Of a stretch of 24,722 nt of DNA, positions 6,825-13,572 are shown piece by piece. The DNA is from JBBQSN01 sp038213835. GTDB lineage: Bacteria > Actinomycetota > Actinomycetes > Actinomycetales > CAWJMD01. A program made the translations under genes and the position numbers. The stretch's first letter is position 1, and every line of letters begins with the position of its first letter. Under the pieces are notes generated by a model. That model made no database searches. It had not been told where the DNA came from and saw only the letters and a program-made list of their open reading frames with translations. The stretch covers positions 1-24,722 of the forward strand of contig JBBQSN010000033.1 of NCBI GenBank assembly GCA_038213835.1, given 5' to 3'.

Positions 6825-7435
6825 AGCGTGCCCTTGGTGCTGGGCACCCCCTGCACCCTCGGGTCCGTCGCCATCGCGGCGCGCAGCGCACGCGCCACGG
6901 CCTTGAACTGGGTCTCGACCAGGTGGTGCGGGTCGCGACCGGCGAGAACCCTGACGTGCAGAGCGATCTGGGCGTGGAAGGCCAGCGTCTCGAAGACGTG
7001 CTGGGTGAGCGAACCCGCGTACGCGACGCCACCGTTGCCGCCGCCGATGAGCGCGTAGGGCTGCCCCTCGGGCTCACCGGTGTGCACGCAGTAGGGCCGG
7101 CCGGAGACGTCGACGACGGCCTGGACGAGGCACTCGTCCAGGGGGACCGTGGCGTCGCCGAAGCGGGAGATGCCCTGCTTGTCGCCGAGTGCCTGCCGGA
7201 TCGCCTGTCCCAGCACGATCGCGGTGTCCTCCACGACGTGGTGGGCGTCGACGTGGGTGTCGCCCTGCGCCTGGACGACGAGGTCCATCAGCGAGTGCCG
7301 CGCGAACGCGGTGAGCATGTGGTCGTAGAAGCCGACCCCGGTGCCGATCCGAGCGGTCCCGGCACCGTCGAGGTCGACCTCGACGACGACGGTGGACTCG
7401 CCCGTCGTCCGCTCGACGCGGGCGGTGCGGCTCAT
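6821..7435 (-). CDS. hisB: Imidazoleglycerol-phosphate dehydratase
   Basis: 204-aa enzyme of histidine synthesis that dehydrates imidazole glycerol phosphate to imidazole acetol phosphate. The two Mn2+-binding histidine motifs are present: DTHVDAHHVVEDTAIVLG near residue 60-75 and DPHHLVETQFKAVARAL near 168-184. GVGFYDHML, RFGDATVPLDE and the closing PSTKGTL are also family signatures. Length matches a monofunctional actinobacterial HisB; there is no HisN-like phosphatase fusion. The ATG start at 7433-7435 overlaps the hisC stop as ATGA. At its other end it overlaps the 222-aa gene by 4 bp, so hisD-hisC-hisB and that gene are probably translated as a coupled chain. Confidence 0.97.
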   Translation of the reverse strand: MSRTARVERTTGESTVVVEVDLDGAGTARIGTGVGFYDHMLTAFARHSLMDLVVQAQGDTHVDAHHVVEDTAIVLGQAIRQALGDKQGISRFGDATVPLDECLVQAVVDVSGRPYCVHTGEPEGQPYALIGGGNGGVAYAGSLTQHVFETLAFHAQIALHVRVLAGRDPHHLVETQFKAVARALRAAMATDPRVQGVPSTKGTL

Positions 7436-8553
7436 CGGTGCTCCTGGCTCTCGGTGGTGGGGACGGCGCGTCCCAGTGTGTCAGCCAGTGCGGCCAGGAA
7501 GGCCGTCGTCTCGTCGGGCGTGCCCGCGGTGACGCGCAGGTGACCGGGAACTCCGACGTCGCGCACCAGCACGCCGCGGTCGAGAAGGCCTGTCCACGTG
7601 TTCTTCTCGTCCTCCAGGCCACCGAACATCACGAAGTTGGCGTCGCTCGGGACCGGGCGCAGACCCAGGACGCGCAGCTCCTCGACCAGGCGGTCGCGCT
7701 GCTCCTTGATCGCCTCGACCGTGCCGAGCAGCCTGTCGACGTGAGTCAGCGCCGCACGGGCGACGGCCTGGGTGATGCTGGACAGGTGGTAGGGCAGCCG
7801 CACCAGCCGCATGGCCGCGCAGACCCGCTCGTCGGCCACGAGGTACCCCACCCGCGCACCGGCCAGGGCGAAGGCCTTGCTCATCGTCCGGGTGACCACG
7901 AGTCGCTCCCGTCCGGGCAGCAGGGAGACGGCCGACATCGTTCCGGGGCGGGCGAACTCGGCGTAGGCCTCGTCGACGAGCACGATGCCGGGCGAGGCGT
8001 CGTAGACCTGCTCGACCAGCGCGAGGTCGAGCGCCGTCCCGGTCGGGTTGTTGGGCGAGCAGAGGAAGACGACGTCGGGACGGTGCTCGCGCACCGCCGA
8101 GGCGACCGCCGTCGCGTCGAGCGAGAAGTCGTCGCGACGCGGGCCGTCGACCCAGTCCATCCCGACCCCGCCGGCGATGATCGGGTGCATCGAGTAGGCC
8201 GGCGTGAAACCCATCGCCATGCGTCCCGGGCCGCCGAACGCCAGGGCGACGTGCTGCAGCACCTCGTTCGAGCCGTTGCCCGCCCAGACCTGGTCGGCGC
8301 AGACCGGGCATCCGGTGGATCGCACGAGGTACGCCGCGAGGTCGGCCCGCAGCGCGGTGTGCTCGCGGTCCGGGTACCGGTTCAGCCCGGCGACCTGCTG
8401 GGCGACGGCACGGGCCACCTCGTCGACGACCTCGGCCGGGACGTCGTACGAGCTCTCGTTCGTGTTGAGCCGCACCGGGACCTCGAACTGGGGAGCGCCG
8501 TACGGCTCTCGCCCGCGCAGATCGGGGCGCAGGGGCAGGTCGCCACGGCTCAC
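7432..8553 (-). CDS. hisC: Histidinol-phosphate aminotransferase
   Basis: 373-aa PLP-dependent class I/II aminotransferase that converts imidazole acetol phosphate and glutamate to histidinol phosphate. Key residues are visible: the PLP Schiff-base lysine Lys226 in TRTMSKAFALAGARVGY, the pyridine-N Asp194 and Tyr197 in LVDEAYAEF, Asn168 in SPNNPTG, and the N-terminal substrate motif LNTNESSYDVP. GNGSNEVLQ (92-100) binds the cofactor phosphate. The start is a GTG at 8551-8553 overlapping the hisD stop as GTGA. The length is normal. It lies between hisD and hisB as in most actinomycetes. Confidence 0.97.
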   Translation of the reverse strand: MSRGDLPLRPDLRGREPYGAPQFEVPVRLNTNESSYDVPAEVVDEVARAVAQQVAGLNRYPDREHTALRADLAAYLVRSTGCPVCADQVWAGNGSNEVLQHVALAFGGPGRMAMGFTPAYSMHPIIAGGVGMDWVDGPRRDDFSLDATAVASAVREHRPDVVFLCSPNNPTGTALDLALVEQVYDASPGIVLVDEAYAEFARPGTMSAVSLLPGRERLVVTRTMSKAFALAGARVGYLVADERVCAAMRLVRLPYHLSSITQAVARAALTHVDRLLGTVEAIKEQRDRLVEELRVLGLRPVPSDANFVMFGGLEDEKNTWTGLLDRGVLVRDVGVPGHLRVTAGTPDETTAFLAALADTLGRAVPTTESQEHR

Positions 8554-9887
8554 GACGGGTCCGCGAACCGGGCGGTGACCGCCTCGCCGTGCGCCGGCAG
8601 GTCCTCTGCCGTGGCGAGCGCGACGACGTGGTCGGCCACCTCGGCCAGCGCCTCACGGGAGTAGTCGACGACGTGGATGCCGCGCAGGAAGGTCTGGACC
8701 GACAGCCCGCTGGAGTAGCACGCGCACCCGCCCGTGGGCAGCACGTGGTTGGAGCCGGCGCAGTAGTCGCCCAGCGACACCGGTGCGTACGGACCCACGA
8801 ACACCGCACCGGCGTTGCGCACCCGGGCGGCGACCTCGGCGGCGTCGGCCGTCTGGATCTCCAGGTGCTCGGCGGCGTAGGCGTCGACGACGGTGAGTCC
8901 GGCGTCCAGGTCGTCGACGAGGACGATCGCCGACTGGGGCCCGGCGAGCGCGGTGGCGACGCGTTCGTGGTGCTTGGTGGTGGCCACCCGCACGACCAGC
9001 TCGGCCTGCACCTGCTCGGCGAGGGCGAACGACGCGGTGACCAGCACGCACGCGGCGTCAGGGTGGTGCTCGGCCTGGCTGATGAGGTCGGCCGAGACGT
9101 GCACCGGGTCGGCGGTGTCGTCGGCGAGCACGGCGATCTCGGTGACGCCCACCTCGGAGTCGATGCCGACCAGGCCCAGCACGAGCCGCTTGGCGGCGGT
9201 GACGTAGGCGTTGCCGGGTCCGGTGACGATGTCGACTGGAGCGCAGACCCGTTCTCCCGCAAGCGGTCCGTCCGTCTCGTACGCCCCGTGGGCGAACATC
9301 GCGACGGCCTGCGCGCCCCCGACGGCATAGACCTCGTCGACCCCGAGCAGGGCGCAGGCGGCCAGGATGGTCGGGTGCGGCAGCCCGCCGAAGTCCTTCT
9401 GGGGCGGGGAGGCCACGGCCAGCTCGGCCACCCCGGCCTCCTGCGCCGGCACCACGTTCATCACGACGCTGGACGGGTACACGGCCAGGCCGCCGGGCAC
9501 GTACAGGCCCACCCGACCCACCGGGACCCACCGCTCGGTGACGGTGCCGCCCTCGGCCACGCGGGTGACGGTGTCGGTGCGCCGCTGGTCGGTGTGCACC
9601 AGCCGGGCCCGCCGGATCGACTCCTCCAGGGCGGCGCGCACCACCGGGTCGAGCTCCTCGAGCGCCTGAGCGAGAGCGGCGGCCGGCACCCTGAGGTGCT
9701 CCGGGCGCACTGCGTCGAACCGCTCGGAGGCGTCTCGCAGCGCGGCCGCACCGCGCTGCCTCACGTCATCGACCACGGGCCGGATCTGCTCCACGGCGGC
9801 CGTGACGTCGAGCGCGGCGCGGGGCAGGTGCCCCCGCAGCTCGCGGGCGTCCAGGGTCCGGCCGCGCAGGTCGAGGTAGCGCATCAC
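8550..9887 (-). CDS. hisD: Histidinol dehydrogenase
   Basis: 445-aa zinc enzyme that oxidises histidinol to histidine in two NAD+-dependent steps. By comparison with E. coli HisD, zinc ligands are Gln271 and His274 (SQAEHHPDA), Asp374 (SLGDYCAG) and His433 (LPAHGEAV); the catalytic Glu-His pair is in AAEHLEIQ (340-341). VGLYVPGG, DIVTGPGNAYV and SNHVLPTGG are further signatures. The coding start is GTG at 9885-9887 followed at once by ATG at 9882-9884. No good Shine-Dalgarno is present; TAGGCT ends exactly six bases before the GTG, so a leaderless transcript starting at the GTG is plausible. It heads the his cluster, directly downstream of the broken SRPBCC gene. Confidence 0.97.
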   Translation of the reverse strand: MMRYLDLRGRTLDARELRGHLPRAALDVTAAVEQIRPVVDDVRQRGAAALRDASERFDAVRPEHLRVPAAALAQALEELDPVVRAALEESIRRARLVHTDQRRTDTVTRVAEGGTVTERWVPVGRVGLYVPGGLAVYPSSVVMNVVPAQEAGVAELAVASPPQKDFGGLPHPTILAACALLGVDEVYAVGGAQAVAMFAHGAYETDGPLAGERVCAPVDIVTGPGNAYVTAAKRLVLGLVGIDSEVGVTEIAVLADDTADPVHVSADLISQAEHHPDAACVLVTASFALAEQVQAELVVRVATTKHHERVATALAGPQSAIVLVDDLDAGLTVVDAYAAEHLEIQTADAAEVAARVRNAGAVFVGPYAPVSLGDYCAGSNHVLPTGGCACYSSGLSVQTFLRGIHVVDYSREALAEVADHVVALATAEDLPAHGEAVTARFADPS

Positions 9888-9899
9888 GGTCCCAGCCTA
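9888..9899 (-). promoter_or_regulatory. Candidate -10 box for a leaderless hisD transcript (start of the his operon)
   Basis: TAGGCT (9899-9894, minus strand), then six bases, then the hisD GTG at 9887. The spacing places transcription initiation at the start codon. No recognisable -35 hexamer lies 16-19 bp upstream. The site falls in the 37-bp gap between hisD and the decayed SRPBCC gene, which would give the his genes a promoter independent of that remnant. Confidence 0.45.
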
Positions 9900-9924
9900 C
9901 GTTCGGCCGTCCAGGTCCCCGCGC

Positions 9925-10382
9925 TCAGTCGGCGGTGGGGCCGGGGTAGGCAGCGCGGTGGGCGGGCAGCACCCGGGTGAACGTGTCGTCGCAGGTCGGC
10001 GGCTCGACCCCCAGGACCTGCGCCGCCAGGGTGGCCAGGTGCGCCTGCCAGCCGGCAGCGTGACCGTGCACTGGTTCGCAGGGAGCCGACGGTCCGGCTC
10101 GCCGGCGAGCTCCCAGGTGACCTCGAGCAGGCGGGGTGGCTCGCAGCGCGTCACGGCTCCCGTCGTCTCGGCGCCGGCGCCGACGTCGATGCGGAAGCGC
10201 GTCCCGACCGCTGGGTCCCCGTCCAGGGTCGTGGTGGCCATCCAGCGTCCGATCCGGGTCGGCGAGGTCATCGCTTCCCACAGGTCAGATGCCGTGGTGG
10301 CGAAGACCTGCTCCACCCGCAGCGCGGACCCTGCTGGCCCACCTCGCAGCACCGCCACCAGCTCCTGTGCCGTCTCGCTCAT
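9925..10382 (-). pseudogene. SRPBCC/AHSA1-domain protein, frameshifted with internal deletion
   Basis: From the ATG at 10380-10382 one frame encodes an SRPBCC (START-like) domain: VFATTASDLWEAMTSPTRIGRWM, GTRFRIDVGAG, CEPPRLLEVTWELAGEP. After about residue 110 this frame turns into arginine-rich nonsense. The true C-terminus continues in a second frame from about 10058: GWQAHLATLAAQVLG, then FTRVLPAHRAAYPG, ending at 9925. The junction is near 10050-10085. Between ELAGEP and GWQAHL there are only about 16-19 residues, where intact relatives usually have 35-40 with two beta strands, so about 50-60 bp appear to be missing as well as the frame. The ATG overlaps the ArsR remnant stop as ATGA, the usual layout of an ArsR-SRPBCC pair. 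A sequencing error could explain the frameshift but not the lost strands. Confidence 0.75.
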
Positions 10383-10567
10383 CGCTCCTCCTGCTGCTCG
10401 TCGCTCTCGTCGTCGCGTTCCTGGCGTCGCCCGAGGGCGACCTCGGTCTCCAGCGCACCCATCCGGTTCCGCCAGAAGCCGCGGTGCCGTTCCAGCCACA
10501 CGTCGACCTCCTGCAGCGGCTCGGTGCGCACGACGTACACCCGGCGCGTCCCCTCCGCGTGCGCCAC
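10379..10567 (-). pseudogene. ArsR-family regulator remnant (C-terminal part only)
   Basis: 62 codons from a GTG at 10565-10567. The protein reads GTRRVYVVRTEPLQEVDVWL then ERHRGFWRNRMGALETEV, which matches the end of ArsR-type winged-helix repressors that partner SRPBCC proteins: the wing strand followed by the xxEPLxEVDxWLxxxRxFWxxRLxALE tail. The DNA-recognition helices, about 60-70 residues, are absent. The frame continues upstream to about 10600 with only a few more related residues, then meets the promoter and start of the plus-strand LON-domain gene. There is therefore no room for the missing half. Without recognition helices it cannot act as a normal repressor. A short expressed peptide cannot be excluded, but a decayed gene is the simplest reading. 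Confidence 0.7.
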
Positions 10568-10614
10568 GGCGAACCCGTTCTCGCGGTTGCCTCGCTGCCG
10601 CGGCCGGGCAGGTC

Positions 10615-10626
10615 TACGGTCGAGGA
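10615..10626 (+). promoter_or_regulatory. Candidate -10 box for a leaderless LON-domain transcript
   Basis: TACGGT (10615-10620), six bases, then GTG at 10627. A GAGGA stretch touches the GTG directly and so is too close to work as a ribosome binding site. A TTGCCT at 10587-10592 is 22 bp away, too far to serve as a standard -35. The arrangement equals that before hisD, hisH and yggT. Confidence 0.4.
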
Positions 10627-11280
10627 GTGCAGAGGTTGGCCCTGTTCCCGCTGGGCACCGTGCTGGTGCCCGGGCTCGTGCTGCCGCTCACCGTGTTCGA
10701 GCCCCGCTACCGGGCGCTGGTCGCAGACCTGATGGCCAAGCCCGAGGGCGAACGCGTCTTCGGCGTGATCGCGATCAAGGCCGGGCACGAGGTCGGCGAG
10801 GGCTCGGCCCGGGCGCTGCACGAGGTGGGCACCACCGCCGTGGTGCGCCGGGTCACCGAGAACCCCGACGGCACCGTCGGCCTGGTCACCAGCGGGGCCG
10901 TGCGCTTCCGCCTGCACGGGGTCGACGCGGCGGCCGGTACGCCGTACCTCACCGGGCTCGTCAGCACCCTGGAAGACACCGAGGGCGACGACGTCGACGT
11001 CGACCCGCTGGCCGACCGGGTGTCGGCGGCCTACAGCCGCTACCGCGACGAGCTCGGCCTCGAACCGCCGGAGCTGCCGTCCTCCCCCCGGGTGCTGTCC
11101 TACCTCGTCGCGGCCGGCATGGTGCTCGACGTCGCCGAGCGGCAGTCGCTGCTCGAGCAGCCGGACACCGCACGCCGGCTGACCGCCGAGGCCCGGCTGC
11201 TGCGCCGCGAGCGTGCACTGGTCTCGGCCCTGCGGGCGCTCCCCCACCAGGGTGGCTGGGAACCCGCGAGCCTGTCCTGA
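10627..11280 (+). CDS. LON peptidase substrate-binding-domain protein (stand-alone)
   Basis: 217-aa protein consisting of the Lon N-terminal (LON/PUA-like) domain only. The start LALFPLGTVLVPGLVLPL followed by VFEPRYRALVADLM is the family signature, and ERVFGVIAI, EVGTTAVVRRV and ENPDGTVGLVTSGAVRFRL form the rest of the beta barrel. Residues about 115-217 form an alpha-helical region ending in LLRRERALVSALRALPH. The AAA+ ATPase and Ser-Lys protease domains of Lon are absent, so it is not itself a protease; stand-alone members are presumed to bind unfolded proteins or act as adaptors, but their role is not established. The GTG at 10627 is chosen because the family motif begins at once and a TACGGT box sits six bases upstream. 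Confidence 0.85.
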   Translation: MQRLALFPLGTVLVPGLVLPLTVFEPRYRALVADLMAKPEGERVFGVIAIKAGHEVGEGSARALHEVGTTAVVRRVTENPDGTVGLVTSGAVRFRLHGVDAAAGTPYLTGLVSTLEDTEGDDVDVDPLADRVSAAYSRYRDELGLEPPELPSSPRVLSYLVAAGMVLDVAERQSLLEQPDTARRLTAEARLLRRERALVSALRALPHQGGWEPASLS

Positions 11281-11369
11281 CGTCCTCGATCGACCTGGTA
11301 CCGAACTGGTGCCGCCTGGACGTCGGGCAGGGGTCGAGGGGCTGACAGCTCGGTGAGAAGGTGGCCGTC
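11281..11369. other. Short intergenic gap before the YbaK gene
   Basis: About 89 bp with no gene. GACGTCC (11279-11285) and GGACGTC (11318-11324) are inverted repeats, but the 32-nt loop and lack of a T run make a terminator unlikely. No clear -10 box was seen. Confidence 0.3.
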
Positions 11370-11855
11370 GTGACGATGACGCCTGCCACCCGCGCGCTTG
11401 AGGAAGCAGGCGTGGCGCACACGGTGCGCGTCTACGAGCACGACCCGGGCAGCACCGCCGCAGTGGGCGGGTACGGACTGGAGGCCGCCGCGGCCCTCGG
11501 CGTCGACCCTGCGACCGTGTACAAGACGCTGCTCGCCGAGGTCGACGGGCGACTGGTCGTGGCGGTCTGCCCGGTGACCGCCCAGCTCGACCTCAAGGCC
11601 GTGGCGGCGGCCGTGGGGGGCAAGAAGGGCCGGATGGCCGACCCGCGGGCAGCGGAGCGGGCCACCGGCTACGTGGTCGGCGGGATCAGCCCGCTCGGGC
11701 AGCGCAGGCGCCTGACCACCGTGGTCGACGCCAGCGCCCTCGGGCACGACGTCGTGCTGGTCAGCGCCGGGCGCCGCGGCCTGGAGGTCGAGCTCAACCC
11801 GGACGACCTGGTGCGGCTGACCGGCGCGGTCGTGGCGCCGGTGGCCGCCGCCTGA
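11370..11855 (+). CDS. ybaK: YbaK/EbsC-type Cys-tRNA(Pro) deacylase
   Basis: 161-aa trans-editing protein that clears mischarged Cys-tRNA(Pro). The family pattern is visible through its length: TPATRALEEAGVAHTVRVYEHD at the N-terminus, then AAALGVDPATVYKTLLAEVDG with the essential lysine, VVAVCPVTAQLDLKAVAAAVGGKK, the glycine-rich GYVVGGISPLG loop, and a closing hydrophobic strand DVVLVSAGRRGLEVELNPDDLVRLTGA. It is the small stand-alone form, not the ProRS INS domain. Starts at 11361 (GTG), 11370 (GTG) and 11376 (ATG) are all in frame; 11370 has AGAAGG 8 nt upstream and is preferred. The start is therefore uncertain by a few codons. It shares the plus strand with the LON-domain and GNAT-like genes. 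Confidence 0.92.
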   Translation: MTMTPATRALEEAGVAHTVRVYEHDPGSTAAVGGYGLEAAAALGVDPATVYKTLLAEVDGRLVVAVCPVTAQLDLKAVAAAVGGKKGRMADPRAAERATGYVVGGISPLGQRRRLTTVVDASALGHDVVLVSAGRRGLEVELNPDDLVRLTGAVVAPVAAA

Positions 11856-11881
11856 CCGGCCGCCCTGGACGCGGGTACCGT
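11852..11881 (+). promoter_or_regulatory. Candidate promoter for the GNAT-like gene
   Basis: CTGACC (11852-11857) resembles a -35 box, and TACCGT (11876-11881) fits TANNNT, with an 18-bp spacer. The predicted start near 11888 leaves a leader of about 37 nt. The -35 overlaps the stop codon of the YbaK gene. This is an eye match to the actinobacterial vegetative sigma pattern, not tested. Confidence 0.4.
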
Positions 11882-11924
11882 GGTCGACGTCGACGGGGGC
11901 CGATGCGCTCGCACGTGAGGCACG

Positions 11925-12998
11925 ATGACCTGGACCTTCGACCTCAGCAGCCGCCCGTTCGACGACCTCGAGCGCGCCGTGCTCGCCCCGGACCTCGAGG
12001 CGCTGGGGTCGGACGGCACGTTGCTCCAGGTGTGGGGAGCCACCGTCTCGGTGCGCAGCGCACTGACCCGACCTCGGGTGCTGCGGGCCCACGACGGTGG
12101 CGCCCTTGTCGGGGCGGCGGTCGTGATCGTGTGCCGGGACTTCGGACGCAGCTTCTTCTCCTCCCGGCCCGCGTACTCGGCGACCCGGATCTCGCCGCCG
12201 ATCTGGTACTGGGAACGAGCCGGCCTGGGGACCGACGGCCACAGCGGGCCCGGAGTGGTCGCCGCGGGCGTCCGGCGCGAGGACTTCGTCGTGGCGGCGG
12301 TGCAGTGGCTGCGGCGGCGGTTCGTGGCCGGCACGGTGGTGGAGGCCCCGCAGGAGCCCGCGCGACCGGGACAGCTTGACTGGCCGGGCACCGGCGTCTC
12401 GACCGTCTCGTTGCGCGGCGGTGACCGGGCCGCCCTGCTGAGCGCGCACCGCAACCTGCCTCGCAAGGTCCGCCGGTTCGCGGCCCGGGGTGGCCGGGTC
12501 GAGCGGCACGACGGCCCGCTCCCCCGTCCGCTGCTGGACCAGCTGCTGTCGACGTACCGGCTCGGCCGCCCGATCAACCCACCGTTCGTCGAGCTCTACC
12601 CCCGGATGGTGACGGCGCACTGCTCGATCCGCTCGGACCGGCTCGTGCACCTGGTCGCGCGGATCGCGGACGACCCCGTCGGCTACCACTCGTTCTGGCG
12701 GTCCGGCTCGATGCTGTCCCTGCTGTCCGGCGCCTTCTCCCGGCCCCCGGGTGGCACCGCGCACGCGTACGAGAACGTCCTGCTCGGCGCGCTCGACCTC
12801 GCTGAGGAGCTCGGTGTCGCGACCGTCGACCTCGGCCCCACGGTCAACCCGGTCAAGGCCGCGCTGCTGGACCAGGCACCGACCCGGGTCCGGTTCGTCA
12901 CGGGTCTGGCGCCGGTGCGGTGGGGGCTGGCCGCAGTGCTGCCACGGAGCCGGCTCGCTCCGGGACACGTCAGCGCGACCCTCGGGCAGGGCCGGTGA
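11925..12998 (+). CDS. GNAT-fold acyltransferase-like protein (Fem/peptidogalycan-type)
   Basis: 357-aa soluble protein. Two tandem alpha/beta halves are suggested: residues about 1-155 (including LVGAAVVIVCRDFG and SRPAYSATRISPPIWYWE) and about 156-345. The second half looks like the GNAT module of Fem-like and COG3146-like proteins: basic helix AHRNLPRKVRRFAARGG (175-190), strand LVHLVARIADDPVGYHSFW, then AYENVLLGALDLAEELGVATVDLGPTVNPVKAALLDQ (281-317), where relatives read xxDLGPT and continue with a Lys. The substrate is unknown; cell-wall precursor or amino-acyl transfer are possibilities, not conclusions. The ATG at 11925 has GTGAGG 5 nt upstream. It ends 10 bp before the stop of the opposite-strand membrane-protein gene, so transcription converges here. 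Confidence 0.7.
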   Translation: MTWTFDLSSRPFDDLERAVLAPDLEALGSDGTLLQVWGATVSVRSALTRPRVLRAHDGGALVGAAVVIVCRDFGRSFFSSRPAYSATRISPPIWYWERAGLGTDGHSGPGVVAAGVRREDFVVAAVQWLRRRFVAGTVVEAPQEPARPGQLDWPGTGVSTVSLRGGDRAALLSAHRNLPRKVRRFAARGGRVERHDGPLPRPLLDQLLSTYRLGRPINPPFVELYPRMVTAHCSIRSDRLVHLVARIADDPVGYHSFWRSGSMLSLLSGAFSRPPGGTAHAYENVLLGALDLAEELGVATVDLGPTVNPVKAALLDQAPTRVRFVTGLAPVRWGLAAVLPRSRLAPGHVSATLGQGR

Positions 12999-13008
12999 GC
13001 CACCAGGG

Positions 13009-13572
13009 TCAGGGGTCGGTGGGAGGGCTGATCAGCAACCACGCCAGCAGGCCGACGAACAGCACGCAGGCCGTCGCGCCGGGCCAGAGCAGGACCACGA
13101 GCGGCGTGGTGAGGTCCAGGGGCGCGCGCAGGGCCTCGACGCCGGCCCCCTGCTGCGCCGCGATCGAGGCAGGTCCGACCAGTCGACCGAGCTGCCAGGC
13201 GATCGCGGCGGCGACGGTGCCCCCGACCAGGGCCACCGAGCTGCGGCGCAGGATCAGCTCGCCGGGACGCACGAGCAGGGCGATCGCGGTCAGCGCGCCC
13301 GCGGCCAGGCACAGCCCGGCGAACGCGCCGTCGGCGGTGGCGAGGACGTCATCGGACGGACCGGGAGAGGCGACGAGGTCCTCGACGACCACCACGGGGG
13401 TGTCCGGGACGATCGCCCACCACGCCAGCGCGACGGCCACCGCGAGCAGCAGCAGCAGGACCGGCACCGCGAACCAGCCCGTGACGCCGCGACGGCGCAG
13501 CCCCCGGGCGCGCACGGGCAGGGCAGGCCCCCCGGCCGGCTCGAGGTGCGCCGGTGAGGTGGGCTCAGACAA
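13009..13572 (-). CDS. Four-helix membrane protein, function unknown
   Basis: 187 aa with a proline-rich cytoplasmic start and four hydrophobic helices at about 32-55, 83-102, 111-132 and 155-181. The first loop (56-80) is acidic (DTPVVVVEDLVASPGPSDD) and probably outside; the loop 133-154 joins helices three and four. The pattern resembles small actinobacterial membrane proteins encoded just after dnaE, but I do not recognise a functional motif. The start is uncertain: a TTG at 13570-13572 overlaps the dnaE stop by 8 bp and gives MSEPTSPAHLEP; the ribosome binding site is weak. A GTG near 13515 would shorten it by about 19 residues. The longer open frame upstream is inside dnaE and is not real. 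It is probably co-transcribed with dnaE. Confidence 0.7.
   Translation of the reverse strand: MSEPTSPAHLEPAGGPALPVRARGLRRRGVTGWFAVPVLLLLLAVAVALAWWAIVPDTPVVVVEDLVASPGPSDDVLATADGAFAGLCLAAGALTAIALLVRPGELILRRSSVALVGGTVAAAIAWQLGRLVGPASIAAQQGAGVEALRAPLDLTTPLVVLLWPGATACVLFVGLLAWLLISPPTDP

Noticed and set aside
11279..11324. Inverted repeat GACGTCC/GGACGTC after the LON-domain gene
   Set aside because: A 32-nt loop, 7-bp arms and no T run make it a poor terminator, and it overlaps the stop codon.
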